Below, in pieces: positions 8,771 through 18,796 of a stretch of DNA of 64,000 nucleotides (position 1 is the stretch's first letter; every line of letters starts with the position of its first letter). The stretch is from Burkholderiaceae bacterium. GTDB taxonomy: Bacteria; Pseudomonadota; Gammaproteobacteria; Burkholderiales; Burkholderiaceae_D. Below the pieces are notes generated by a model. That model had not been told where the DNA came from. It saw only the letters and a list, made by a program, of their open reading frames with translations, and made no database searches. A program made the position numbers and the translations under genes. Location of the stretch: contig JARLJG010000059.1 of assembly GCA_031291325.1 (NCBI GenBank), positions 35,473 to 99,472 on the forward strand, read 5' to 3'.

Positions 8771-11455
8771 ATGTTGCATAAACCTCTACTGATTTCCCCA
8801 TCCTCGGCATTCTGGGAAGAGGTCGCGCGCGCGCTGCTGACGCATCCGTTACTGATTACTGCGGCGGGGCAGGCGCGCGACTGGTCGGGCCTGCGGGTGC
8901 TGGTGCCCACCTATACCCACGCGCAGTCGCTCAAGTCAGCCTTGTTGCAAATTGCCGGGGCGGCGTTCGTGCCGCCGCGCATTGTCACCTTGTCGGGTTG
9001 GTGCGCGCTGTTGCCCCCGCCCGCCGAGAAGCCATTGGGCGACGGTGCGCGCCTGATGGATTTGTACGCCGGGCTGCGCCAGCATGCGTGGTTGAAAAAA
9101 CTGTTCGGCGCGCGCCGCAATACCGATTTGCTGCCGCTGGCGCAAATGCTGTTGACGCTGTCGGACGAATTGACGCAAAGCCTGTTTCCTTCGATTGTCG
9201 GCGCGGGCGGGCTGGCCGAGGCGCGCTGGCAACAGGCCTTGCAGCAATTGACGCCCGAGGCGCGCCAACTGCTCTCGGACGAAGCGCAATTGGTATGGTC
9301 GATCTGGAAATCGCAACTCGACGGCAGCGACGCGCTGGCAGTGCGTTATCGGCAAACCATGCGCCTGGCCGAGCAAGCGCATGAAACGCTGGTCTGGATT
9401 GCGCCCGCCGTCGCCGAACCGTTCGATCTGGCATTCTTGCAAGCGTATGGCGAGCGGCAGACGGTGCTGCCGATTTGCCTCGATTGGAACGCGGCGGCCA
9501 TTGCGCCTGCGTTTGGCGCCGCGTGGCCGGAATTGTGTGAAGAAGAATTTGCCGAAGCCCACGCAAGCGCAATCGACACGCCGCCGCAATTGGCGCTTAG
9601 TCCGGCCATGAACATGGAGCAAGAGGCGCAGCGCGGCGCGCAAACCATCGTCGACTGGCTGCAGCAAGACAAGGCCAATATCGCCGTCATTGCGCAAGAC
9701 CGGGTGGTCGCGCGCCGCCTGCGCGCGCTGCTGGAGCGCTCGCAGATATTCGTCGCCGATGAAACCGGCTGGAAATTGTCGACCACGCGCGCCGCTTCGG
9801 CGCTAGCCGCCTGGTTCGACGTGGTGGCTGCGCGCGGCGAGACGATAGCCTTGCTGGATTTGCTGAAGTCGCCCTTCGTGTTTGCCGGCGTGGCGGACAA
9901 GGAAGCGCATTTGATGGCGATCGAAGCCGGGCTGCGCAACGCCAACGTACTGGGCGGCTGGGACGCCGTGATCGAAGCCTTGATCGCGGTGCATGGCGCA
10001 CGCGACTTGCTGGCGACCATTGCACAACAGGCGGCGCCGTTTGGAGGCCGCAAAACCATTGCGCAATGGGGCGCGCTGACCGAATCGACGCTGCGTGCGC
10101 TCGACATGTGGCAAGCGCTGCAAGACGATGCGGCAGGCGTCCAGGTGTTGGCGCTGTTGCAAGCGATTGTCAATCAATGCGAGGGCCAGGCGCAGCCGTT
10201 TTCGTTCGCCGAGTGGCGCGCGTTCATCGGCCTGCAACTGGAATCCACCTCTTTCCTGGCGCCCGGCAGCGACCGCCGCGTGGTCATGCTGCCATTGAAC
10301 GGTGCGCAATTGCGCCGCTTCGACGCGGTGCTGGTGCTCGGTTGCGACGCCGAGCATTTGCCGTCGCAGCCGGGCGAAACGCTGTTCTTCGCCAACGCGG
10401 TGCGGCGCGAACTCGGATTGGCAACGCGCGAAAGCCGACAGCGCCAGCAATTGCGCGATTTCGTCGCGCTGCTCTGTTGCAACGGCGAAGTCGTGCTGTC
10501 GTGGCAGACGCAGCGCGACGGCGAACCGAATCCCGTCAGTGCGTGGATCGAGCGTCTGAATTTGGTGCTGCAACGCGCCGGTGCCGCCAAATTGCGGCGA
10601 CATGAAGTGCAAATCGGCAGCCGCAACTTGCAGGCGATTGTGCAAACCATGCCGACTCCGGCAGCGCCGCATCTGCTGCCGCAAAAATTATCCGCCAGCG
10701 GCTACAACAGCCTGGTTGCCTGCCCCTATCAATTTTTTGCGACGCGCATGCTGGGCTTGTCCGGCCTGGACGAATTGACCGACATGCCGGAAAAGCGCGA
10801 CTACGGCGACTGGCTGCACAGGATCTTGAATCGCTATCACGAAGCGCTGCGCGAGCGCAATATTCCAGTGCAGGATCGAGAGGCCGTTTTGCGTGAAATT
10901 TCCGCCGCCGTCTTCGACAGGGAAGTGGCCGACAATGCCGGCGCGCTGGCCTATGCAAGCCGTTGGGAAAAAGTCTTGCCCGCTTACCTGGCGTGGGCCA
11001 ACCAGCACGAAGAAGACGGCTGGCACTTCGTATTCGGCGAGCGCAAATGCGAAAAGACCTTGCGTTGGGACGACGGCGAAATCTGCCTGCATGGCCGCAT
11101 CGACCGCATCGACGAATCCGATGGCGGAGAACGCGCGGTACTCGATTACAAGACCCGCAACGCAGCAGCATTGCGCGAAAAGCTGAAAGAAGGCGAAGAC
11201 CGGCAATTGGCGTTTTACGGCGTCTTGTCCGATCTGCCGTTCGAGCGCGCCTATTACGTCGGCCTGGAAGCGGTAAAGGGCAAGATCGGCGATGTCGAGG
11301 CGTCCGGCTACGAGGAAGCCAAGCAAACACTGGCCGCGCAGTTGACGGGTAACCTAAGCGCGCTCTCGCACGGCGCGCAATTGCCGGCGACCGGCATCGA
11401 AGCGGTGTGCGCCTATTGCGCAGTGCGCGGCCTGTGCCGCAAGGGGGCGTGGTGA
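8771..11455 (+). CDS. AddB-like PD-(D/E)XK nuclease subunit with Fe-S cluster cysteines
   Basis: The 894-residue protein has a degenerate UvrD-like N-terminal region without a clear GxGKT loop and a C-terminal nuclease domain: GRIDRIDES...AVLDYKTRN gives the Asp and the DYK of the PD-(D/E)XK site. One cysteine (LVACPYQFF) precedes the nuclease and three follow it (CAYCAVRGLC), the spacing of the 4Fe-4S cluster of AddB-type nucleases. With the next gene it should form a RecBCD/AddAB-type complex that resects double-strand breaks. The start at ATG 8771 (MLHKPLL) is preferred; an in-frame ATG at 8678 would add 31 residues and neither has a good ribosome binding site. It overlaps the next start by one base. 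Confidence 0.85.
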   Translation: MLHKPLLISPSSAFWEEVARALLTHPLLITAAGQARDWSGLRVLVPTYTHAQSLKSALLQIAGAAFVPPRIVTLSGWCALLPPPAEKPLGDGARLMDLYAGLRQHAWLKKLFGARRNTDLLPLAQMLLTLSDELTQSLFPSIVGAGGLAEARWQQALQQLTPEARQLLSDEAQLVWSIWKSQLDGSDALAVRYRQTMRLAEQAHETLVWIAPAVAEPFDLAFLQAYGERQTVLPICLDWNAAAIAPAFGAAWPELCEEEFAEAHASAIDTPPQLALSPAMNMEQEAQRGAQTIVDWLQQDKANIAVIAQDRVVARRLRALLERSQIFVADETGWKLSTTRAASALAAWFDVVAARGETIALLDLLKSPFVFAGVADKEAHLMAIEAGLRNANVLGGWDAVIEALIAVHGARDLLATIAQQAAPFGGRKTIAQWGALTESTLRALDMWQALQDDAAGVQVLALLQAIVNQCEGQAQPFSFAEWRAFIGLQLESTSFLAPGSDRRVVMLPLNGAQLRRFDAVLVLGCDAEHLPSQPGETLFFANAVRRELGLATRESRQRQQLRDFVALLCCNGEVVLSWQTQRDGEPNPVSAWIERLNLVLQRAGAAKLRRHEVQIGSRNLQAIVQTMPTPAAPHLLPQKLSASGYNSLVACPYQFFATRMLGLSGLDELTDMPEKRDYGDWLHRILNRYHEALRERNIPVQDREAVLREISAAVFDREVADNAGALAYASRWEKVLPAYLAWANQHEEDGWHFVFGERKCEKTLRWDDGEICLHGRIDRIDESDGGERAVLDYKTRNAAALREKLKEGEDRQLAFYGVLSDLPFERAYYVGLEAVKGKIGDVEASGYEEAKQTLAAQLTGNLSALSHGAQLPATGIEAVCAYCAVRGLCRKGAW

Positions 11456-14400
11456 TGAACGTGCCTTCTACAGCGCGCGCCTACGAGCGCAACGACGCCG
11501 CCATCGATGCGCGGAATTTTGTTGCGATCGCTTGCGAACCGACGCGCTCGGTGGTGGTTGAAGCCTGCGCCGGCAGCGGCAAGACCTGGCTGTTGGTGGC
11601 GCGCATGCTGCGCCTGCTGTTGAGCGGGGCGCAGCCGTCCGAGCTGTTGGCGATCACCTTTACGCGCAAGGCCGCGCAAGAGATGCGCGAACGCTTGATG
11701 GAATTGCTGGAAGAACTGGCGGTGCAGCCCGACGCCAGGGTGGCGGATTTGCTGTATGAGCGCGGCATCGAAAAAAGCGCAATCGCAGCATTGATTCCAG
11801 TGGCGCGCGGCTTGTATGAGCGCGTGTTGTCCAGCCCGCAAGCATTGTCGATCGACACCTTCCATAGCTGGTTTGCGCGCCTGATCCAGATTGCGCCGCT
11901 GGCTTCCGGCGTGCCGCACGGGTATACGTTGACCGAATCTTCCGGCGAATTGTTGACCGAAGCGTATCGCCGCTTCATGCAAACGCTGAACGACGAAGAT
12001 CAAGCCGAAATCAAGCAATCCCTGCTCGATTTGTATGCGTCCGTGGGCGATTGGAATACCAAGAAATTGCTCGATGCCTTCGTCGGCAAGCGCGCCGAGT
12101 GGTGGGCGGCCAATTCGCGCGACCAGCCGCTGCAAAGCTTGTCGGCGATGTGCGGCGCGGATGGCGAAACCGATGCGCGCCTGCGCTTATGGTCCGATGT
12201 GCGCCTGGGTGAGCGCTTGCGCAATCTGGCATGGCTGTTGGGGCAGGGAACCAAGCGCAATCAGGATCGCGCGGTCGCCATCGAAAGCGCGTTGACCTGG
12301 GAAGCGTCGATTCCAGCATTCGCCCAATTGTTGAATCAGTTTTACGACGACAAGGGCGGATTGCGCGGCAACGATCACAAGCGCGGGAAATTGCTGTCCG
12401 CGCTGGAACAGAATTTGGGCGATGGTGCAGTTGAGAGCTTTGAAAGCGAATTTGCCGCTATCGGTGGTGAATTGCTGACGCTGCAAAGGCGCAGCGGCGA
12501 GATCGCCGTGCTGGCCTTGAATCAGGCCTTGTTTACGGTCGGCAGCGCCTATCTGGAGCGCTACCAGGAAATAAAGGCCGAGCAGCGCGTATTCGACTTC
12601 GCCGATCTGGAGTGGCAAGCCTACCGCTTGCTGACCGACGACGAGCAGGCCGCCTATATCCATAGCCGCCTCGATTCCCGCTACAAGCATATCTTGCTCG
12701 ACGAATTCCAGGATACCAATCCGCTGCAATGGAGCATCGTGCGCGCCTGGCTCAACGCCTATGGCGACGACAGCGCGCAACCCAGCGTGTTCGTGGTGGG
12801 CGATCCCAAGCAATCGATTTACCGTTTCCGGCGCGCCGAACCGCGCGTATTCAAAGCCGCCAGCGACCGGCTGGCCGCGCGCGGCGCCGATGTGTTGCGG
12901 ACAAATCAGACCCGGCGCAATGCGCCGGCGGTGGTCGACGTGCTCAACCTTTGCATGAGCGGCAATCGCCTGTTTTCGGCACAGACCACGCTGGCGCAGC
13001 ACGCGGGCGCGGTGTGGCGGCTGCCCTTGATTCGGGCCGGGCAGGACGACGACGACCAGACCGCGCAGCAAATCCTGCGCGATCCATTGACCACGCCGCG
13101 CACGGAACAGGAAGACCGGCGCCGCTACGAGGAAGGACGGGCCGTCGCTGCCGCGTTGATCGAAGCGCGGCGCGAACTGCAAGAACAAGGCGGAACGGCA
13201 GTCGGCTGGTCGGACACGATGCTGCTGGTCAAGAAGCGCGCGCACTTGCGCGCCTATGAAAACGCGCTGCGCGAGGCCGGCATTCCGTTTATCTCGGACA
13301 AGCGCGGCGGACTGCTGGATTCGCTGGAAGTGGCCGACCTGATCGCGCTGCTGACTTTCTTGATTACGCCCGGCGACAATCTGGCGCTGGCGCACGTGTT
13401 GAAATCGCCGATCGTCGGCGCCGACGACCGCGACTTGATCGCGTTGGCGGCGCGCGGCGAGCGCGTCTGGTGGCAACGCCTGAAGGCAGCGGCAGAGGAA
13501 TCGACCTCCGCCGCGCTGCGCCGCGCCGCCGAATTGTTGGCTGCGTGGTTGCAAGCAGCGCCGCATTTGCCGGTGCACGATTTGCTCGACTTGATCCTGC
13601 ATCAAGGCCAATTGCTGGCGCGCTATGCGCAGGCGGCCAATCCGATGGCGCGCGCGCAGGCGATCGGCAATATCGAAGCCTTCATCGAATTATCGCTGGC
13701 GCTGGACGCCGGTCGTTATCCGAGTTTGCCGAAGTTCATCGCCGCATTGCAGACGCTGCGCAAGGGCGCAGACCGCGACACACCGGACGAGGCCAGCGTC
13801 GATGCCGCCATCGACGCAGTGCGCATCTTGACGATCCACAGCTCCAAAGGCCTGGAGGCGTCGATTGTCGCCGTGCTGGACGCCAACCACAGCGAACCGG
13901 CGCGCGACGATGCCGGCGTATTATGCGACTGGCCGCAAGATGCCGACGCGCCGACCCATTTTTCTGTGTTCGGGCGCAAGGACGAACGCGGCGCCGCGCG
14001 CGATGGCTTGTTCGCGGAAGAGGAAACATTCAAGACGCAGGAAGACTGGAATCTGCTGTATGTCGCCGCCACTCGCGCCAAGCGGATCTTGATCGTCAGC
14101 GGCGTGGCCGGCGTCAGAAAGGCGAATGCTGCTGGCGTGGTCGACGGCAGTTGGTATGCAAGATTGAGCGCGCTGCCGGAACGGCAGGTCGCGCCATCCG
14201 ATGCGCTGCCGGCGGGCGCTTCGGAAGCGTGCTTCACCTTGCCGATTTATGCGCCGCCGCTGTTGCCGCCATCGGCGACCGATGTTGCGCTGCCGCAGTC
14301 GGCCGAGATCGATGAAGGCATCTTGCTGCATGCGTTGATGGAGCGTCTTGGCGACGGTCGCGCGTGGCCGATACGCGTGCCGCAGGACGGCGAAATTGCG

Positions 14401-14745
14401 CAGTGGCTGAATTGCCCGAACGAAGTCGCCGCCGTCATCGGCGCACAGGCGCGCGCGATATTGTCGACCTCCAAGCTGGAGCGCTATTTCAACCCGCGCC
14501 TGCATCTGGCGGCCTACAACGAGTTCGAGATCGCGGTCGATGGCAATTTTTACCGCTACGACCGCCTGGTCAAGTTCGATGCCGAAATCTGGATACTCGA
14601 CTACAAACGCCAGTTGCTCGACAGCGAGCGGGCGGCGTACCGTGCGCAACTGGCGCGCTATCGGCAAGCCGCCGAATCGGTCTTTGCCGACACGCCGATC
14701 CGCACCGCGCTCGTGACAGTCGATGGCGGCTTGTGGGAACTGTAG
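11455..14745 (+). CDS. AddA-like UvrD-family helicase-nuclease
   Basis: The 1096-residue protein carries all superfamily 1 helicase motifs: CAGSGKTWL (Walker A, about residue 38), AITFTRKAAQEM, LLDEFQDTNPLQW (motif II), VGDPKQSIYRFRRA (motif III), TIHSSKGLEASIV (motif V) and LLYVAATRAKRIL (motif VI). The C-terminus has a RecB-type nuclease site, IWILDYKRQ. It is the motor and second nuclease of the AddAB-like pair. Its ATG overlaps the preceding TGA (TGATG), and AAGGGGG lies upstream, so translation is probably coupled. No recBCD genes are visible in the window. Confidence 0.9.
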   Translation: MNVPSTARAYERNDAAIDARNFVAIACEPTRSVVVEACAGSGKTWLLVARMLRLLLSGAQPSELLAITFTRKAAQEMRERLMELLEELAVQPDARVADLLYERGIEKSAIAALIPVARGLYERVLSSPQALSIDTFHSWFARLIQIAPLASGVPHGYTLTESSGELLTEAYRRFMQTLNDEDQAEIKQSLLDLYASVGDWNTKKLLDAFVGKRAEWWAANSRDQPLQSLSAMCGADGETDARLRLWSDVRLGERLRNLAWLLGQGTKRNQDRAVAIESALTWEASIPAFAQLLNQFYDDKGGLRGNDHKRGKLLSALEQNLGDGAVESFESEFAAIGGELLTLQRRSGEIAVLALNQALFTVGSAYLERYQEIKAEQRVFDFADLEWQAYRLLTDDEQAAYIHSRLDSRYKHILLDEFQDTNPLQWSIVRAWLNAYGDDSAQPSVFVVGDPKQSIYRFRRAEPRVFKAASDRLAARGADVLRTNQTRRNAPAVVDVLNLCMSGNRLFSAQTTLAQHAGAVWRLPLIRAGQDDDDQTAQQILRDPLTTPRTEQEDRRRYEEGRAVAAALIEARRELQEQGGTAVGWSDTMLLVKKRAHLRAYENALREAGIPFISDKRGGLLDSLEVADLIALLTFLITPGDNLALAHVLKSPIVGADDRDLIALAARGERVWWQRLKAAAEESTSAALRRAAELLAAWLQAAPHLPVHDLLDLILHQGQLLARYAQAANPMARAQAIGNIEAFIELSLALDAGRYPSLPKFIAALQTLRKGADRDTPDEASVDAAIDAVRILTIHSSKGLEASIVAVLDANHSEPARDDAGVLCDWPQDADAPTHFSVFGRKDERGAARDGLFAEEETFKTQEDWNLLYVAATRAKRILIVSGVAGVRKANAAGVVDGSWYARLSALPERQVAPSDALPAGASEACFTLPIYAPPLLPPSATDVALPQSAEIDEGILLHALMERLGDGRAWPIRVPQDGEIAQWLNCPNEVAAVIGAQARAILSTSKLERYFNPRLHLAAYNEFEIAVDGNFYRYDRLVKFDAEIWILDYKRQLLDSERAAYRAQLARYRQAAESVFADTPIRTALVTVDGGLWEL

Positions 14746-14807
14746 TGCCTGCCTAACCTGTATAAGACCTGTATCATTGCGCGTTCGGCGACGAAGCGAG
14801 GCAAGAA

Positions 14808-15452
14808 ATGGATGCACTGCAACTACTACATGCAATCTTGCATATCGATCAATCGATGTCAGCCTTGGTCAGCCAGTACGGGACCGCATTTTATTTGCTC
14901 TTGTTTGCGGTGGTCTTTTGCGAAACCGGGACGATCCCGTTATTTTTCCTTCCGGGAAATCCATTGTTGTTCGTGTGCGGGGCCTTCAGCGCGACCGGCA
15001 CGATGAATCTATGGGTCTTGATGGCTACGCTGGTGGCCGCAACCGTGGCCGGGCGCACCGTCAATTATTGGACCGGGCGCGCGCTGGGTCATCGCGTCTA
15101 CACGCATGAGTACGCCTGGTTGAACCGGGATGCATTGAACCGCAGCCACGCATTTTGCGAGAAATATGGCGGCGTCACGATGATTCTTTCGCCTTTTCTC
15201 GCGGTGATCCGCACCTTTGCGCCGTTCGTCGCCGGTGTTTCGACGATGCGATTTTCGCGCTTCCAGTTGTTTAACGTGCTGGGTGCGGCGATCTGGGTCG
15301 GCGTGTTGGTGCTGAGCGGCGATCTGTTCGGCAACATCCCGGTGGTGCGCAACCATATGAACGCGATCGTGCTGGTCGGCGTATCGATCGGGGTGGGCGC
15401 GCTGATACTGGGGGCTGCTTGGAAGATTTATCGGTCGCGTTTTGGCAAGTAG
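14808..15452 (+). CDS. DedA family membrane protein
   Basis: The 214-residue protein has several hydrophobic spans, the re-entrant motif FFLPGNPLLF and the conserved block LSPFLAVIRTFAPFVAGVST with the two functional arginine-region residues of DedA (SNARE-associated/VTT) proteins. DedA proteins are proposed to flip undecaprenyl phosphate or phospholipid and maintain membrane potential. AGGCAAGAA precedes the ATG. It follows the AddAB-like pair by 62 bases and may be read through, though the functions are unrelated. Confidence 0.9.
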   Translation: MDALQLLHAILHIDQSMSALVSQYGTAFYLLLFAVVFCETGTIPLFFLPGNPLLFVCGAFSATGTMNLWVLMATLVAATVAGRTVNYWTGRALGHRVYTHEYAWLNRDALNRSHAFCEKYGGVTMILSPFLAVIRTFAPFVAGVSTMRFSRFQLFNVLGAAIWVGVLVLSGDLFGNIPVVRNHMNAIVLVGVSIGVGALILGAAWKIYRSRFGK

Positions 15453-15472
15453 CGGTGCGACGCGCGGTCGCG

Positions 15473-16846
15473 CTATTTCAAACCTTCCGCCATCACACTG
15501 AAGCCGACTACGGTGATGCCGTTGCCGCTCGACGCGAACACCGCGCCATTGTGCATCTTGGCGATCGCCTTCACGATCGAGAGGCCCAAGCCGTGGCTTT
15601 CAGTGCTGTTGGCGCGCGCCGAATCGACCCGGTAAAAGCGGTCGAACAAACGCGGCAAATGTTCCTTCGGAATTTCGTCGCCCGGATTGGAAACCGCAAT
15701 GCGCACCTCCGACGGATCGCCGGATACGTCGACCACGATTTCCGCCTTGGCCTTCGAATGCTGGATCGCGTTATGCAGCAAATTGGTCACCGCGCGCCGG
15801 AATAGCGAAGTTTCGATCTGCGCCGATGCGTCGCCTTGCACACGCACTTTGACGTCCGCTTCGTCCATGATGAAATCGAGGAATTCGACCGTCTTGTTGA
15901 CCTCTTCCGCAATCGAGACCGAAACCAGCCGGCTGGCGCGCTCGCCCTGGTCTGCGCGCGTCAGGAACAGCATGTCGCTGACGATGGCGCGCAGCCGCTC
16001 CAACTCTTCCAGGTTCGATTGCAAGACTTCCACCAATTGTTCCTTGCTGCGTTCGCGCGACAGCACGACCTGGGTTTGCCCGATCAGGTTGGCCAGCGGC
16101 GTGCGCAACTCATGCGTGACATCGGCATTGAACATCTCCAGTTGCTGGTAAGCGGATTCGAGCTTATCCAACGCGCCGTTAAACGAAGCGCCGAGGTTGG
16201 ATAGCTCGGTCGGCAATGCAGACAATTGCAGCCGCTGCGACAGGTTTTTCGGACTCAGTTCCTGCGCTTCCTGCGATAATTTGTTCAGCGGTTTCAACCC
16301 CAGCCGCGCGATCACATAGCCAAGCACCGTCACCAGCAGCGCGCCAATCGTCGATAGCACCAGCAAGCCGATCAGGAAGGCGTGTCTGGTGTGAAAAAAT
16401 GGCGCCGAATCGACGCCGACCATGAAACGCACGGCGGGCATTTGCCCCTCGGCAGGGATTTCCTCGACTTCCGTCTTCATCGGATACGGGCGGTTAGCGA
16501 TCATCATTTCGCCGATTCCTGTCTTGCCCTGCATTGCAGCGATCACTTCCGGCAGCGATTTGCCGTACTGGAATCGGGGATCGGCGCTCCATACCCAGAA
16601 TTCCGTGTTACCGTCCGCCGGCGACAAGGTATCCAATTTGGCAGTGACTTTTTCCCAGCGATCAGGTGTCCTGGTTCGCACAATCGTGTATTTCATCATC
16701 TGGAATTTGGTGTTGAGCTGTTCCAGCTGATGGCGGTCCAGCGCATTTTCCAGCACCCGATGCAATGCGAACCCAACCAGCGCAAACACCACCAGCGCGG
16801 CCACGGCGAACATCGCCGCCAGCCGCAAGGCTATCGAGCGGTTCAT
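15473..16846 (-). CDS. Heavy-metal-type sensor histidine kinase (CusS/IrlS-like)
   Basis: The 457-residue protein has two membrane spans (about 8-30 and 170-190) enclosing a periplasmic sensor, a HAMP linker, the H-box [17 protein letters not shown]-box [12 protein letters not shown] and G-box [19 protein letters not shown]. The architecture and the adjacent regulator fit the heavy-metal sensor kinase subfamily. Its ATG overlaps the regulator stop by 4 bases, so the two are cotranscribed. No metal efflux genes are near, so the stimulus is unknown; the target operon may be elsewhere. Confidence 0.88.
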   Translation of the reverse strand: MNRSIALRLAAMFAVAALVVFALVGFALHRVLENALDRHQLEQLNTKFQMMKYTIVRTRTPDRWEKVTAKLDTLSPADGNTEFWVWSADPRFQYGKSLPEVIAAMQGKTGIGEMMIANRPYPMKTEVEEIPAEGQMPAVRFMVGVDSAPFFHTRHAFLIGLLVLSTIGALLVTVLGYVIARLGLKPLNKLSQEAQELSPKNLSQRLQLSALPTELSNLGASFNGALDKLESAYQQLEMFNADVTHELRTPLANLIGQTQVVLSRERSKEQLVEVLQSNLEELERLRAIVSDMLFLTRADQGERASRLVSVSIAEEVNKTVEFLDFIMDEADVKVRVQGDASAQIETSLFRRAVTNLLHNAIQHSKAKAEIVVDVSGDPSEVRIAVSNPGDEIPKEHLPRLFDRFYRVDSARANSTESHGLGLSIVKAIAKMHNGAVFASSGNGITVVGFSVMAEGLK

Positions 16847-17529
16847 TGGTTAACCTCCGCGTTGCGCACTTCCAATACATAGCCCATGCCGCGTATCGTA
16901 TGCAGCAGACTATACTTGAACGGGCCGTCGATTTTCGCCCGCAGGCGCTTGATGGCGACTTCGACCACGTTGGTATTGCTGTCGAAATTGATGTCCCACA
17001 CCAGTTCGGCGATGGCGGTCTTGGACAGGATTTCGCCTTGCCGGCGCGCCAGCACGGCCAGCAGCGCGAATTCCTTGGCGGTCAGGTCGATGCGGTTGCC
17101 ATCGCGGAAGGCTTTGCGCGCCAGCAAATCGATATGCAGGTCGCCGATGTGCAGCTGCGTCGATTCCTGCACCCGGCCACGGCGCGTCAACGCCTGCAGC
17201 CGCGCCAGCAATTCCAGGAAGGAAAACGGTTTCACCAGATAATCGTCAGCGCCGTCTTGCAGACCCTTGATGCGGTCTTCGACGCGGTCGCGCGCGGTCA
17301 GCATGATGACCGGCGTCGATTTGACCGCGCGCAGCGATTTCAACACCGCAAAGCCATCCAGCCCCGGCAGCATCACGTCCAGCACGATCACGTCGTAGTC
17401 GTATTCGATCGCCATATGCCGACCGTCGATGCCGTTGTTGGCCAGATCGACCGCGCAATCCTGCTCGGTCAACCCGCGATGCAGGTAGTCGGCAGTCTTT
17501 TGTTCGTCTTCCACTATCAAAATCTTCAT
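16843..17529 (-). CDS. OmpR-family response regulator (CusR/IrlR-like)
   Basis: The 228-residue protein has a receiver domain ([10 protein letters not shown], phospho-acceptor Asp in [10 protein letters not shown], conserved Lys in YLVKPFSF) and a C-terminal OmpR winged helix ([20 protein letters not shown] ... [12 protein letters not shown]). The ATG at 17529 is chosen because GGAAG lies 6 bases upstream and the receiver begins there; the frame is open for 32 more codons upstream. It is the DNA-binding partner of the following kinase. Confidence 0.92.
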   Translation of the reverse strand: MKILIVEDEQKTADYLHRGLTEQDCAVDLANNGIDGRHMAIEYDYDVIVLDVMLPGLDGFAVLKSLRAVKSTPVIMLTARDRVEDRIKGLQDGADDYLVKPFSFLELLARLQALTRRGRVQESTQLHIGDLHIDLLARKAFRDGNRIDLTAKEFALLAVLARRQGEILSKTAIAELVWDINFDSNTNVVEVAIKRLRAKIDGPFKYSLLHTIRGMGYVLEVRNAEVNQ

Positions 17530-17714
17530 CGGACTTCCCGTGATTGCGTTGCCCGTCGCGCGGCTCGCAATGGCAGCGCGGAAATACGGCGATTCTTCAC
17601 TATATGTTACAGAAGTAGTCTGCAATCTGACTGCAAGATGACAAATTTGTCAGGGAAGCCGGGTATGCCGTCGTTCGACCGACGGCATACCCGCCTACTA
17701 TCGACCGCCTGCCG

Positions 17715-18386
17715 TCAGGCGGTGGCCTCCTGCGCGCGCCAGGCGGTCAGTTCGGCGATGGTCAGTGTCGTCAAATCGTGCTGCACCGCAAAGCGCGCGA
17801 TGTCGTCGCCGCGCATCATCGAACCGTCTTGATTCATCAATTCGCACAGCACGGCAGCCGGCTTCAATCCGGCCAGCACGGCAAGATCGACCGCGCCTTC
17901 GGTATGGCCGCGCCGTTGCAGCACGCCGCCCGGTTCGGCGCGCAGCGGGAAGACATGGCCGGGGCTGACCAGGTCGGACGGTTGCGCGTCATCGGCGATG
18001 GCGGCGCGCACGGTGGCGACCCGGTCGGCTGCCGAGACGCCGGTGGTGATACCGTGCCGCGCCTCGATCGAGACCGTAAACGCGGTGCCGTAACGGCTCT
18101 CGTTATGCGCGACCATCGGCGGCAATTGCAATTGCCGCAAGCGGGCGTCGGACAAGCACAGGCAGACGATGCCGCTGCATTCGCGAATCAGCAGCGCCAT
18201 CGTTGCGACGTCCACTTTTTCGGCGGCGACGATCAAGTCCGCTTCGTTCTCGCGGTCGAAATCGTCCATCAAGATGACCGGACGACCGGCACGCAGCGCA
18301 GCCAAAGCGCGCGTCAGGCGCTCGGGAAAATCGTCGGTAAGGTCGGTAATAACAACGGGGGAAGACAAAGAACTGGATATTGACAT
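17715..18386 (-). CDS. ribB: 3,4-dihydroxy-2-butanone-4-phosphate synthase
   Basis: The 223-residue protein has [17 protein letters not shown], the phosphate/metal-binding signature of RibB, and [18 protein letters not shown] and HTEGAVDL, which complete the active site. It converts ribulose 5-phosphate to the four-carbon riboflavin precursor plus formate. It is stand-alone: no RibA (GTP cyclohydrolase II) domain follows. GGAG lies upstream of the chosen ATG; an in-frame ATG 16 codons earlier is less well placed. Expression is evidently controlled by the FMN riboswitch just upstream. Confidence 0.96.
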   Translation of the reverse strand: MSISSSLSSPVVITDLTDDFPERLTRALAALRAGRPVILMDDFDRENEADLIVAAEKVDVATMALLIRECSGIVCLCLSDARLRQLQLPPMVAHNESRYGTAFTVSIEARHGITTGVSAADRVATVRAAIADDAQPSDLVSPGHVFPLRAEPGGVLQRRGHTEGAVDLAVLAGLKPAAVLCELMNQDGSMMRGDDIARFAVQHDLTTLTIAELTAWRAQEATA

Positions 18387-18486
18387 AGAAACGCTCCACT
18401 CAAAAAATTGGCGAAAACGTTCCAGGGCACGCAAATAGCCGCACGGCCACGGCGAAAACTCGACGCGGCAATGCGGTTATCGGCAC

Positions 18487-18696
18487 ATCTTCTCTCATCC
18501 GGACTTTAGGAGCCTGTTTAATGTCTTTTCGGGACGCATCCCGAAAAGACATTAAACAGGCTCCAACCGTCGGCCCTGGAATCTCACCAGATCTGCTGAC
18601 CTTGCAGGCTGAAGCCGGCAAGCGCTCGCGGGCTTGATCGCCGAATGTGACTTCGGCAACTTTACCGCCGGTGGGGAATTACACCCCGCCCTGAAG
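18487..18696 (-). promoter_or_regulatory. FMN riboswitch (RFN element) controlling ribB
   Basis: Read on the minus strand, the leader contains the RFN blocks in order: CTTCAGGGCGGGGTGTAATT, CCCCACCGGCGGT, AGCCCGCGAGCGC, GGTCAGCAGATCTGGTGAGA, CCAGGGCCGACGGT and AGTCCGGATGAGAGAAGAT. These are the conserved helices of the FMN aptamer. FMN binding should reduce ribB expression. The variable stem just before AGTCCGGATG is unusually long (see the separate entry). About 100 bases separate the aptamer from the ribB start, room for an expression platform acting on translation. Confidence 0.95.
18509..18564. repeat. 26-bp perfect inverted repeat inside the FMN riboswitch
   Basis: Two 26-base arms (18509-18534 and 18539-18564) are exact reverse complements around the 4-base loop CGCA. 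They replace the usually short variable hairpin of the RFN element, leaving the conserved FMN-binding blocks intact on both sides. Its perfection suggests recent insertion or selection for a rigid stem. Confidence 0.9.
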
Positions 18697-18796
18697 ACGT
18701 ACTAATTATCGGATTGGTAAATCCGACCATGAATTGTAGCATCGATGCGGCGCGCAACATCGCAAGGCAATCATTGCATCTTCCCTTAAATGAGCG

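Noticed and set aside
8467..8910. 147-codon minus-strand frame before the nuclease gene
   Set aside because: It overlaps the AddB-like coding region on the opposite strand, has no ribosome binding site or domain, and crosses the likely promoter region.
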